A DNA stretch of 64,000 nucleotides from Bradysia coprophila (lineage: Eukaryota > Arthropoda > Insecta > Diptera > Sciaridae). Positions within the stretch are counted from its first letter, which is position 1. Every line of letters begins with the position of its first letter. Under the pieces are notes generated by a model. That model did not search any database, had not been told where the DNA came from, and saw nothing but the letters and a program-made list of their open reading frames with translations. Below, piece by piece: positions 1 through 11,905 of the stretch. Where the stretch lies: assembly GCF_014529535.1 (NCBI RefSeq), contig NC_050736.1, forward strand, positions 4,588,001 through 4,652,000, in the 5' to 3' direction. The position numbers and the translations under genes are program-made.

Positions 1-517
1 ATTTTCCGTGAACAGCTCCAAAGAAGTCTACTTCAACAAAGACCGATCCGGACTGAGCCGCGTAAAAATCGCGGACCATACTCGTTAAAGAGGGAAATGT
101 TCCAGAATGGGCCTTCCAATACTGCCCTACAAAGCATAAAAACCTTAAGTCTTTAAGGTTTTTATGCTTTGTAGGGCAGAGTAGTCCAAAACATTAATGT
201 CCTTGTTCTCCAAGGACAATTTGCATGACGTTTGTCAGAACAAAACAATAGTCCCACAAAACAATGAAATATTGAGGCATATCATTTGACTGAAAAAATA
301 AATGATTTGGGATTTATTGTAGTAATGGTGTAGACTTGCCTCTTAAAAGTACCCTAAATCAACATCAGGCAAACACGAAAATAGCCTTCATTGCTTGACT
401 GTTTTTCAAAATGTTTTTTTTTGTTTTTAATTTATAAATACTTAACAGGATAGAACTTTTATATAATTTCGGAATAATTTATAAAATTATCAGAAATGTA
501 AAAAAATCAAAAAAAAT
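1..517. other. Non-coding stretch with one perfect palindrome
   Basis: No supported exon or RNA gene. The only structure I see is the perfect inverted repeat at 122-179, listed separately. The rest is AT-rich sequence. Confidence 0.5.
122..179. repeat. Perfect 27-bp inverted repeat (hairpin, 4-nt loop)
   Basis: Arms 122-148 and 153-179 are exact reverse complements separated by only four bases. The left arm begins CTGCCCTACAAAGCATAAAA. Pairing stops abruptly at both outer ends (A121 and A180 do not pair). This looks like a fold-back remnant or the fused termini of a small inverted-repeat element. A miRNA-like hairpin is less likely because the stem has no bulges at all. Confidence 0.85.
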
Positions 518-950
518 CAGGTCAGGTCAGGTTTTCTCAGGTCAGGTCAAAACAGGTTAAAGATCACTTCAGGTAAGGTCAGGTCAGGTAATTAAATTTC
601 AGGTCAGGTCAGGTTAACAGATATTTCAGGTCAGGTTTCAGGTTGACCTGACCTGTTCCGAGCAAGGCGATTCGGAATTTTATTATTAAAAATTTTAAAA
701 AAATCTCAAAAATTAATAAAAATTCATTTATTAAGAGATTTTAAGGAATTTTTTAAGAACTTTTTATTTAATTTTTAAGAATTAAATTTCTAAAAATAGA
801 CCCTGATTGTCAGGTTTCTTTATTTGAGATCGAATCAGGTTTGAAATAAATTCAGCTCAAGTCGGAAAATGAAATTCAGGCTCAGGTCAACCCAGGTTTC
901 AAAAGTTTTTCAGGTCGGGTTTCAGGTTGACTTGATCTGTTCTGATCCTA
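518..950. repeat. CAGGTC / AGGTCAGGTC-rich interspersed repeat
   Basis: Between 518 and 655 the pentamer AGGTC is reiterated in short runs (CAGGTCAGGTCAGG and variants), ending in the inverted form TGACCTGACCTGTTCCGAGC. A second, sparser cluster lies at 806-950. The same vocabulary recurs at 8820-9125, 57790-57980 and 63250-63500, so this is a dispersed family and not an isolated satellite. AGGTCA is also the nuclear-receptor half-site, but nothing here ties it to a promoter. Confidence 0.7.
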
Positions 951-960
951 AATCGAGATA

Positions 961-2341
961 TCACCGTAATTACCGACGTACCATTATTGAAGTCATGTTT
1001 AACAGAAGTGAACCATATTCAGTTCGTTAGCCTCGTTGAGATTGGAAATGAAATAAAAATGTTTCGTTCTCCCAGAAGTCAAGCACCTTAATCAACCTGT
1101 CGACCAATGAGGTGGAAAGCGTTGTAAAGACAGTTCTGCTCTATTCTAATCTAAGAATAACGAGGAGGTAGTGATAATTATTATGGATTAGGTTAACTAA
1201 CCACAAACAGATATACATTTTTCATTCGAAATTAACACATTCTGTTAGAGAATTGCGGTTTTTCTTTCTCGAACTGTATTCTATTCAATATAAAAACGAT
1301 AAATTCTATTGCCCTAATGGAGCGTTTCAACTGTTTTGTATCAGCATATGTTCTGTAATCAATATGTATAATGCGATATAAGCGATATTTCGGCTGTATT
1401 TTCTCTCGTTAGCAAAAAACTGTAGCTACCATGTATTCCCACCCAAAACATGTTCTAATTTGTTATTGTTTCTGAAAACAAATGGGGAAAAACTTGGAAA
1501 ATTTATTCACAATTTTTTTCTCCTGCTAAAGCAAAAACGAAGCGATCTCTGCAAATTATGTACATTCCATATCACGTTGTTATTTACCAAAGCAATATCT
1601 CTATCTGCTTTGGATGCTAATAAGTGTAATGTATAAATTCATAAGAATAACTTCTGCTTCATATGATGTTGAACAAAAAACACCTACACAAAGATTTTGC
1701 TACAGTTATAAAGTTACGAAAGTATATTACTCGAGTGTTATTTTGCAAACATTGCATTCTAGAATTAATTGAATTGCAATCCCATATAATAAATATAACC
1801 CTGACAAAGTCGTCGATACAGCCAATTTAATGTTTTTTTTTTCGTATCAAATATTTTTATATCTGCGTGAACTCAACTACGTACAACATAAATAAATTGT
1901 CTTTTGACGAGTAATGGTATTATATTTGGTAAATAAAGTCTGTGCTGTCTTGAGCAATATTTGTGTCACTACCAGATCGATAACTGTTATTTTAGGTTAA
2001 GTTAATATCGTATAAGCATAATAAAGTTACGATAAAAGATGGATATGTCAGGGTGACGAAATTATGTGGATTGCAGTAGCTTCAATCAATCTCAATCAGT
2101 CCGAATCAGTCAATCAATGTAGTATGAAGGATGGTATTGTGAAACATGTTCAAATTATGAAACATTCCTTGTTGTGGTAATATTTATCGTTCGGTTCTTG
2201 AGCCAAGTACATCCTTGAAAGACTATACGTTTACCAAATTTTTCAAAAAACGTATAGCCATCTTTCAACGATGTCTGTCATCGTTTTAGATTTAAGCAAG
2301 TACAGTTGCATTAAAAACAACGATTTTTTCGTCCACTCTAG
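961..2341. other. Non-coding, probably intronic to the GPCR
   Basis: No exon was recognised. Because the GPCR exon at 2342 begins with a splice acceptor, this stretch is most simply the 3' part of a long intron whose upstream exons lie outside the window. Confidence 0.45.
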
Positions 2342-2562
2342 GTGATTTCATGGACATCCTAGCACTACTCAATTCTGCCATCAATTTCATCCTTTACTGT
2401 TCGATGAGTCGTCAATTCCGCACAACATTTACAGTACTCTTCCGGCCGAAATTTATCGAAAAATGGATACCAGTGGCCCAGGACGACGACGAGAATAATT
2501 TGGGCCGCACCGACATCGGCAAAGACAATAACGGTCACACGACAGTGGTGACACAGGTCTAG
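2342..2562 (+). CDS. Neuropeptide-type class A GPCR, last coding exon (partial)
   Basis: The exon follows an AG acceptor at 2340-2341 and reads D-F-M-D-I-L before the seventh transmembrane helix. The motif NSAINFILYC replaces the canonical NPxxY, and is followed directly by the basic, amphipathic start of helix 8 (MSRQFRTTF). A short hydrophilic cytoplasmic tail then ends in V-T-Q-V and a TAG stop. The N-S-A-x-N-F form with C-x-M-S-x-x-F-R after TM7 is typical of the invertebrate peptide receptors related to FMRFamide, myosuppressin or sex-peptide receptors; I cannot choose among these. TM1-TM6 are not in the window. The receptor would sit in the plasma membrane with this tail inside the cell. 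An AATAAA lies near 3041, some 480 bases downstream. Family-level call is firm, ligand unknown. Confidence 0.75.
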
Positions 2563-5500
2563 CAGATGCATGGACGTTTCGATGAGCAAACGACATCGGG
2601 CTGTTGGAGTTGCTTGAAATTTTCGAAAAAATCAACCACCACAACGAATTCCTGTTCCCTGCTCTAGAAGCGTCCTTGTTTGTTAGTCCTATATTACAAG
2701 TATGATTTTTAAAACGAATGTGAAATTGTGTTATTCATTGAATGCGATGGAAAGAAAAATTAAATTTGGTTATTACATAGAGGTCTACATAGTAAATGGA
2801 CATTAATTTGTAAGTGTGATCAGTTAAACTAATGTAAATAGAGTACACTGTCACAGACAGTGTACGTTATAAAAAAAATAATTGAATTGTGATACAAAAG
2901 AAAACTTTCGAAGTTTTAAACATAAGTTTTACCAAAAATGTTGATTTAAGATAAACCAAAAGCGTTCATGGTTGGTATGTAGAATCGATTTTTTTTTTCA
3001 TGCATGCAGTAGGTTTTCATAGGTTTTATAAGAATTGAAAGTGAAATAAATGTAGCTCCATTAAATAATATTATTCTCATATGGATCAATGGTAGTTGAA
3101 ACAAAAGTTCTGGTAGTTCTGGTCAGTCAATAGTCAATGGCATGAAAAGCATTTCTACTCGGAACATACAGACATTTCTCTCAGATAATTTAAATAATAC
3201 GACTTGTTCCATTTCTTTCTCTGAATTAACAAAAAACAAAACACAAACGTGAAACGTGGTGTGTGTCTCCTTCTTTTCGGATGTAAAATGACTACATTAG
3301 ATGCTGGCGTCGTAATTGATTTATTTCGCTTAAAATTCTAGTTTATTCATCTCTAAGGCGTATACGTAACATTGGAAACGACACACATCTGTACCGCCAC
3401 GAAGAAATATTGTTTCGTTTTACAAAGTAAATTGAAATTTAAAACGAATTCGAATTTGGAAACGTACGGAATGAGGAGATATTGCGCTAGTAACGTAAAT
3501 CTTTAACATGGACTTAATAACTTATTACGCTCATTGAGAACGAACCGAATGCCATGCCTATAATCTCACTTTTGAGAAAAACGGTTGGAGGTAGTCGTTA
3601 TTTCTAAGAACTCTGTGGTAGTCCTCAAAATTTCACCTATCGCCAGCAGATGATAGCACTCGGGATCGAAAGGCTGAAGCGCACCCAAAGACCGCAGGTT
3701 CGTTTCCTGGCTAAAAAGATTGTTTGAAAAGGATTGTTCACCCAGTTGATATTGTATCTACAACCCAAAAAATGTCACACGCATTTCTTTATCAATCAAA
3801 ATTACTCCAGCTCATTCTATACGGATTCAACAGTTTCGCATTGTTCCAGCTTTTCCATTTGTTTCAGCTTCGAAATTAAACTTGACGCCAAATAACTTTT
3901 GTTGATTCTATTCAAAAAAATTTTTTTTTGCAAAGTGTGTAGTAACCTCGGGTGAAATATTGCCGATCTAATTCTGCTGTCGACCACGTTTAACATCCAA
4001 ATGTTTTGCCTTGGAAAAACTACGTAAAATTCTACCAAATGTTTCCCAATCTCTCTAACATGAAAAGACTGGTTGCTACTTCTTATTAGAAATATTTACT
4101 AGATACATTTTTCATCGTTAAAAATGGAAAATGTAGGCAGATCTGGTGCGCTGCAACACCCAGAGGCATTTCCTTGAGTAAATATTATTTATTTATTTAT
4201 TCATACATTCAAACTCAACATCAAAATGCCACCTCAACATACAGAATCGAAGCGACGGGTAAAACGACTCGACAAAATTGTGTGACTAGATTTCATGATT
4301 TTAATTTTCTTGCGATTTTTGATAAAGATTTTTCACAGAATTTTCTTTTATGGAGTACCACTCGGTTGTATCCATGAATTTGAATTGTAAATAATTTTCT
4401 GTTTGCGTTCCACATACCATGTAAAATTGGAGAAGTGATATGTAAAATACAAAACGGAAAAAGGTGAGCTTTAACCGGAGGTTGGGGGTTCAAATATTCG
4501 AATTTAATAATGTGTTTGTTTGACACCTAATTCAAGCACTAATTTTCTGGTTCCGCTACAGTTTTATATATTATTCAAGAGAACTGTTTTACAAAATTTG
4601 ATCTATAATTTGACGTGATTTTACATTTTCCAAATAAATTTCACTTTTAAATTCCACAGCTCTGCAAATCGAAATTATAAATGAGTTGGTTTAAAACTCT
4701 ATTTCGGTCACGTAACCCAGTTTAAAGATTACGTATTCAAATCACTAAAGCATCAGAACAGTTCATCTGTTCCTCACCCACCCTCTCAAAGCTTCTTGTA
4801 AACAATAAAAATTCTAATGTATTATAAGCCTAAAAGTCTCAGGGGCTGTGTATGGTACATGTTAAAGCATTGACTTTGATCTCGACAAGTCAACGAAAGA
4901 AGACAAATCTACGAAATGGGGGCGTGATGGAGTCTCATACCTCACGTCATTCTTATTGAACATTTTGTAACATTCATTTGGGAAAACAAGAAAACCTTTT
5001 TTTTTACATTTCCACATCACTGCAAAACTAAACATGTTTCCCAAAGCGAAAAGAGCAAATATGAAAAAATGGATATTTTTAAATAAATTCCCTTACGTTT
5101 AAGTTCATTTAATAAGCATAAACAACAAACTAAGGCAGTAAATTTACTTTATTTTGCTGCTTATTTGTTCAGCAAAAAAAATAATTAATTTACCCTGGGC
5201 GACATGAAGCACACAGCAGCAAAGTGTGTATTTAAGAATAATAATTCCAACCAATATACGATGAAAAATTCACTTCTTTAGTTAATTTTTTCTGCGTGCG
5301 TATACTGCGTTCTGTGTGTTTTCGTTCCAACTTGTGATATTAATCATGCCTAATGTTCCTTACACCTTGAGGGAAATTTAATATTTAATTTTTTTATTAT
5401 ATGTATAGGGTGAATATAACCGAAACCGTTATTCGCCTTCATGAATTGCGGTAATGGGTTTGGCGTTGTTCTGATTTGTTGTGGACATCGAAGCAACAAG

Positions 5501-5599
5501 TCAGTCAAATTTGGGATATCCGAATTCTGAATTTTTAATTTAAACCGAATTGTTTTGATAGAGCATTCATGTAATTCGTTTTGATTGCGATTACCTTTT
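2563..5599. other. Non-coding; 3' UTR of GPCR then featureless AT-rich DNA
   Basis: The first ~500 bases are probably the GPCR 3' UTR. Beyond that the only structure noted is the weak tRNA-like segment near 3650. The open frames in this stretch have no recognisable protein character. Confidence 0.5.
3650..3712 (+). repeat. tRNA-derived SINE-like relic
   Basis: The sequence contains a good Pol III B-box-like stretch (GGTTCGTTTCC at about 3698-3708) preceded by a tRNA-like segment ending in AAGACCGCA. The A-box region is poorly conserved and no clean cloverleaf is evident. It could equally be a decayed tRNA gene. Low confidence. Confidence 0.3.
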
Positions 5600-5602
5600 G
5601 AA

Positions 5603-6215
5603 TTAAACGTTTTGGGAATGTATTGCGATATTATAATCGCTAAATCTGTTACTGACTTTGTTTAAAGTATTTTTTAGGATATCGTTTAGTTCTACATGCC
5701 CTGGTAACCGTTCATAACTATATTTGAAATCAAGACCATGGATTCCATTCGAACTGACCCAGGCATTGTTACATTTGCATTGATGAAGTACACATATGTC
5801 GAATCGTAATACAATGGAAATTCTAAAGGTGATGTTATCCGAAACTGTTCCTAGTGTTTTAGAGGGCAGCACTTTCAACCAACCATTCGATTCTTCACAC
5901 TTCGAAATATCGTGCTATGTCTTCTTTGTCAGCGAAATCGAGCGATGACGTTACATTGTAGATGTTAATATTGATGTTTTTGAATGCATGGTAATTCAGG
6001 ACAATAAGTATCCATGAATCTTAGACCACTCATTTACAACGTCTTTGTGAAAGTGAACGTTAAACTCGTCTGAGTCATAATTTGACAAAATAGAATTGAC
6101 GAGATTTTCCGCGCTATTCACCGAAGATAAGAATGCAGGTAGTCCAATGTGTTCAATTTAACGAATACCAATACCCTCATTTAATAGGAGGCTACACAAA
6201 TTCCACTTCAATTGT
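5603..6215 (-). pseudogene. Decayed retroelement: RT C-terminal/thumb and CCHC region
   Basis: On the minus strand this region aligns by eye with the intact reverse transcriptase at 22206-25406. At about 6200-6165 it encodes a G-I-G-I-R block followed by an E-H-I-G-L-P-A-F-L-S-S stretch, equivalent to G-G-I-G-V-R and D-I-A-M-P-A-Y-L-S-S in the intact protein (residues about 738-757). Around 5880-5690 it encodes W-L-K-V-L-P-S then C-K-C-(x)9-H-G-L-D, equivalent to W-L-Q-V-V-P-S and the C-V-C...H-G-L-S-C finger. Stop codons and frame changes interrupt it, and the last finger cysteine is lost. Divergence from the intact copy is high, so it is an old insertion or another lineage of the family. 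The endonuclease part is missing or unrecognisable. Confidence 0.75.
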
Positions 6216-8579
6216 TAAAAATGACCATCCTCATATTGAACAGTAGATTACGTGTTTATTTCAACAAAGGTATTCTCGACTCGAATTTAATTTTTTAAAA
6301 GAATTAAAAAATAAAAGTTTAATAATTTGACAATTTTCTAAATGCTTTTATGCTCAAGAGTAAAGAATTAATCTCGGGTCGGGAATACCCTTAACATATT
6401 AATTTTGACTATTGTAAAGTTTGTACTCATTTTGAAGTGGGTTACAGACCCACTAGAACAATTGTGTAAAGGTTATTTTATTCGAGAAGCCCCAGTGAAG
6501 TATTTGAATGAACAAACGAATGGAATAAACATTTCGAATCTAAAGTACCGTCCGAAAAACAATATTGAAGCAACAGAAAACGTTTAAACTTTAAAGAAAT
6601 ATTTAATTTAAATTTCAAAGAGATTTTCGGAGACTTAATATTAAATTTCCTCCACTTTTCGTCAGCGGTATCGTTGTTGATGTAAAAAATTCAGCAACAC
6701 TTTGAGATGACATTTAAATGACTGGATCGGAAGAGGAAAAAGACGTTTCTGATATATTACAAATTCGAAAACATCACAAAATTATGCCTACAATTTTCCT
6801 GCTCAAACTTTTGGTTGTAAAATGCAGGAAATACGCTCGAAAATGACTTGAACGACAACAAACAATTCAATCGATTTTCATGGCATTTATACCATTTGTA
6901 TGTAAACGAAAAAGTCACGGGAAATCTAAATCTAAATCGGAAATAGAAAAAAGCTTTTCCCGAAAATGTTTTCTTTAAATGGAATCTTATTTCGTAACTG
7001 TAATTGATGACGTCGATGTTGAACAGAACTTAGTATAAGAACGGGATGGCTGTGACGAGGAAATAAATTTTATGTAAATTTACACAAATAAAGTTTTCGA
7101 AATTTTGTTATTTTTGAAGCTATCAGAAAAACTTTAAACATTTCATCGTGTAATATGTGAGCAATTATTTATTTGAGTTCTTTTAAAACTTTCTTGCTAG
7201 TAGCCTAAAATTGCTGTTCCGATATCATCTACCAAAAAAAAAAAAAAAATTGCGAAAAGGCTTTACGTCTTTTATCATCTTGTATTTCATTATCTGGCAT
7301 TGAATCTACAGTTTCACGATATTTGTGTGCATTATACCGTTACGACGATAGACCCTAGACTTTCAGGCATGGAAACAATGGAGTTGCCTCTTTCCATATT
7401 ATGTTATTACGAGTTACGAGTATTTTTAAATAACAATAAGCTGTAAACTTTCACCTTTACATTGTCTATTCGAATCGGTCTTCTTTATACCCGAAATGGT
7501 GTATCCCATTCAATTCTACATGTTGACATTTCCAAATAATAGGATAACAACCAACTGAACTGTAAATTAGACCCAAAATTGACAAAGAATTTTAGTCTAT
7601 TCTTTTCGTTTCGACGAAATTGATATAAATGCCTCGGAAACTAAATCCAAAAGCAATAAAGAGGAACGGAAAAGGCTCCGTATAACATATGGGGTAATAA
7701 TCATCATCATCTTATATGTCGACAAAAGAATGTGGATATAGTGAGATGTTACCAACGTACATGCAATTCAAATTGATATTTCTAGGGCTATGATATTAAA
7801 GAATATAAATGACAAAAGCAGACACATTTTGCCTTATAATAAGCAAACCCTGAGGGAAATCAGTATTTTTTCTGTTTATTTAGAATATCGCATGAAATCT
7901 AAGTTAAAAAAGGGAAAAAATAGGAAAAACAAAAACATTTTTTCGTATGTCTCGAGAACAGATTTCTCCAACATAACAGAATTATGAGCACTACAATAAT
8001 CGGAAAAGCACTTGACGGAGCTTGAAAAGCAAAGTATTCATATTTCTTTAGAGTAAATTTTACACACAACCCCGAAGGGGTATGATGTAATCGAAAAGAG
8101 GCTAATCCTTTGTTTCTTTGATCTTGTGTGCATTTATTGAAATACAAATTGGATAAATTTGATAAAAAAGAATGAGGGTTGTGAAGACGTAAAATTATCG
8201 TAGACAATGAAAACGAAAAGATTGTCAGTGGTGCTATTTTCGAATGATAAAGAGAGACACATATAAATTATGGTACACCATTTCGTAAGGAAATGATATG
8301 GCAGAGTCAGGCGTTTACAAATTGTGTACGTTTCTTCATTTCAATAATTTATAGCCATCGTCTTTTCTATTCTTTAGTCGAATTGGATGATAGATCTTTT
8401 ATAGCAAACGTTTCACAGAAAATTTCTAATTTTTATTTGAATAAAAAATCAAACGATATGCACGAACATATTGAACACATTTGCATTTATTTTGATTCCT
8501 CACATTTTTATTAAACTTTACCAGTTTATCATTGGTAAATAACAAGTCAAACGTAAAGAACTAATACTGCTATTCATCT
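6216..8579. other. Non-coding AT-rich stretch
   Basis: No gene, RNA or named repeat was recognised. A poly(A)/poly(T)-like run near 7233 is the only low-complexity feature. The open frames here look like chance. Confidence 0.5.
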
Positions 8580-8700
8580 GTGTCATCTATGTCATCTGTT
8601 CTCGTCAACGACAGCAACAATAAACGACAAGCTCTGACTAATGAGTCTTATATAGTAAAAAGCATGTTCAAAACAAATGAAGTAAAAGATTTCTGAAATC
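8580..8700 (-). mobile_element. MITE family 1 (TTAA type), partial copy
   Basis: The reverse complement matches the right half of the family-1 copy at 41870-41980: the run around GTTGTCGTTTATTATTG, the CATGCTTTTTACTATATAA segment and the CAGATG end are shared. The terminal TTAA repeat itself is eroded. This copy lies opposite to the others in orientation. Confidence 0.6.
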
Positions 8701-8819
8701 AATCACTGAAAATCTTCGATCAAATAAAGTAATAGTTTGAATAGTAAAAGTGTCAATGAAACTCAGTTTCGTTTAGCTTATCTAAGAACTTAGTGGTTAG
8801 TCGTCATTTTCGAGAAATT

Positions 8820-9125
8820 CGGGATAAATACGACTCGGAAGGTCAGGTCCCCTGATCTGAAACTAAAATTAAAGTCGACCTGAAAATATCTGAGTCTGAA
8901 CTGATCTGATTTTGAGAAAGTCCAAGATCTAAAATCTGAAAATCAAAAAAAGTCCAGATAAATCAAAACAGATTTGAAGTATATCTGATCTGATTTATCT
9001 GGACTTTTACTGATTTTCAGATTTTAGATAAATTCAGGTCAGGTAAAAATTTTGAATTCATGTTCAGTTCCAATCAAATTCAGATAATCTGGACATCTGC
9101 TTCAGGTGAATCTTACCTGTTTCGA
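8820..9125. repeat. CAGGTC-family repeat with an internal 38-bp fold-back
   Basis: AGGTCAGGT/ACCTG words recur as at 518-950, and the segment ends with the related word TTACCTGTTTCGAGCC. Inside it, 8928-8965 and 8991-9028 are reverse complements with only two mismatches over 38 positions, so transcripts could form a strong stem with a ~25-nt loop. Confidence 0.65.
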
Positions 9126-11790
9126 GCCTTAAACTTATAAACTTTCAACAGGTATTTTCGTTTCAAAAATTCGCCACACTAACCAGAAAATAGCAAAAAT
9201 CAATTGCTCAGTTAAATTGAAAGTTATATCAGAGCCAAACTCATTATTTGTGTCCAAAACTGCAGCCATTCAATATCATACACACATTGAAACTCCATAG
9301 AACGTTATTCAGCGAGATTTGAATTGAACTCTATTAAACAGCTTACAAAAGGGAAGGTATGTGTCGGACATGTATACATCCATTGAGGGTAAAATCGACA
9401 TTTTTATTAAAAACATTTTTCAGGATGAAAGAACGAAGCTAATTAATTCAATATTATAGCGTTCGGCTTAATATCGAGTCATCAGACAAAAAACGTTTCC
9501 ATTGATGTGATATATACAATAAAGGCAAATAATTTCTAATAAAGTAGACGGTAGACTCTTGACTAAAAAAAAAAAAAAAAAAATTGAATGTCTTAATATA
9601 ATGACTAGGTCTGGCGTAACGAACCTAATAATCATTAATGACGTAGCGAGATTATTAAAATTTAGCTTGACGAAAGAATTTTCAACGAAGAAAAAAAAAA
9701 TGACAAATAATAAAGTTTAATTACACTTTTATGACTTACAAAACTCCTTTCGAAGGGTAGTAGGATCTTCTTATCTTGAACCACAAATTACACCACCGAA
9801 ATCCCCAAAATAGCAACCCTCTTTCAGTCGCACGAAAGTCATTTACGTAATGAATATTGATTAAATTACCCTCAACGAAGAGGCGCAAAATTACTAAGTC
9901 GATCATGTAGCCAACATATTCAATTAGCGGTGCTCATTATCTCTCACACATTGTGGTATGTGAGATGTGACTTAATGATTTCGCATATGTTAGTGTAGAT
10001 GTCGGAGCCATCCAAATTTGTATTCAAACCCGAAATTCAATTTAATAAATCAAATAGATATTTGCGACATAAAGAGCCGAATTGAAGTGGTACTTGTGGA
10101 TAGAATGTCTGTAACTGAACTGAGAACGTGCAAGATGTGGCACTTAGACTAATACGTCCTTTACTGTTACAAAATTCAGTTGTTCATACGACTTGAAACG
10201 CTTCAAAAGATTTTTTTTTACAAAAATGGCCAACAAAATCAATTAGTAAAATACACCAAGAATCAACACATTCTTATAATGATGGCTAGACTCCACATTT
10301 TGTAATGAAATTTATTTGCAGTCTCAGATAACATTTGGTTATTTTTGGGCTTCCACAAAATCAGCAATCATGGTATCAACATCTAACCCAATGTTGGGGG
10401 AACAAACAAGCAAAAATAAATATCTTCAATCGAATGTCTTTTTCACATAATAATCAGCAGAGCATAACAAAGGTTTGTGACTTTACCTATGAAATGTACA
10501 CTTCTTGGAAATATTTTTGGTGTTGACTCAATGATTGTATCAGTATATCAATTCTCTTTATTTAATCGAATTAATAAGCAAGGTGTTCATGTGGATTCTC
10601 AAGAAAGGAGTGACACAAAATACCGAAAAACTGGTCGATTGAAATACGTTTTTATCTCGGTTCTATTCACTAATAAGCTGATCTTTTTATAGGTAAATAT
10701 TTCTTCACGTATCAATGAACATCTTTGAAAAGAAATATGAACACAACATGACATGAAGGTTGATTCACGAGAAATCCTAATCTCTTCTTTTGTATATTTT
10801 ACCTTAAAAGAAAACAAGTTCTTCGAATCTGTTAGCATGGTGAGCTTTAATAACATTCCTTTCGAGATTTCTCGACCCATTGCAATCAGTTGTTCAAGTA
10901 AAGATGAAACTATCTTATCCGAAATCCCCTATTTACAATATATTGTAACGTCTTATCCGTCTTTCACTCCCCCTGAAAGCGTACGTGTGTGTGTATGTGG
11001 CGAAACTAATGGCGTATGATTACACATTTCCGATATGATATTTGATTTCACCTTTTTTGCTATACTTACGGCATAAGTACATCCGGATACTTCAGCATTC
11101 TGATATAACATTTTCCTTCTATTTTTTTTGCGAAATAATTTTATGAGTGTCGTGTTATCACTTCTGAAAGGAAAAACAATCCGGAGAAGGTGTCGATATA
11201 AATAAATCTGAAGAATTTGTATTTGACATAGACATAGGAGGAGACTTTACGGTCAATTTACGCTTCTGTATTTGGTGAGGAAAAATATTATGTTCTCTCT
11301 TGAATAAAATTGAGTTATAATAATATGATGCCGGACCTGCCGAGATGTTCTTCAAATAATGTTAGAAACGATATGTAGGTATGGAAGAGGAAAAATCGAT
11401 TTTTACGCATAATGTGTGAAGCGATAAATGAATCTATTCTTGGTGGGGATTGTTAAATAGCTAACATTCAGGTGAACCTTTCCTTATATCACAAAAAAAT
11501 ATATCAAAAGAAAAGGAAGACAAACAAATCCATCGAAATCGCTTTGAACTATGTGAAACATTTGTACCAAATTATTTGAATGGAGCTTTTTAATCGAATC
11601 GGTTAAGAACTGTTAAGAACTGTTAAGGAAGGTGAAGCTCAATAAACAATGTGAAGATAATGTATCAAGATGAAGGCAAAAAAGTATGTACTCGCTTATG
11701 CGGTATTTATATCAAAATTTTATGTAATCGTGACGAATATTGGAAAGAAATAACAAATAAAATATTATTTCGAAAACTGTGTGAAGGTGT
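9126..11790. other. Non-coding stretch
   Basis: No supported feature except homopolymer A runs near 9566 and 9690. Frames up to about 90 codons occur near 10600-11020 but have no domain, signal or codon character that I recognise. Confidence 0.45.
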
Positions 11791-11794
11791 CGAC

Positions 11795-11905
11795 CGTATA
11801 TAAATGGTTATCGACAACGACGGCAAGAATAAGCGGTCCGCCTTCTCTAGTGTTAGATTATATTGCACAATATTGAAGTAGTAGATTTTGTATCAAACCC
11901 TGAGA
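11795..11905 (-). mobile_element. MITE family 1, degraded copy
   Basis: The reverse complement keeps the family-1 order of blocks: a TACTTCAATATTGT segment, an ATATAA-like segment, then CCGTCGTTGTCGATAACC. Identity to the other copies is modest and no terminal TTAA repeat remains. Confidence 0.5.

Noticed and set aside
7899-8207. 102-codon open frame on the minus strand
   Set aside because: Composition rich in F, L, S, N and C, no domain or signal peptide, ATG context and splice sites unconvincing; treated as a chance frame in AT-rich DNA.
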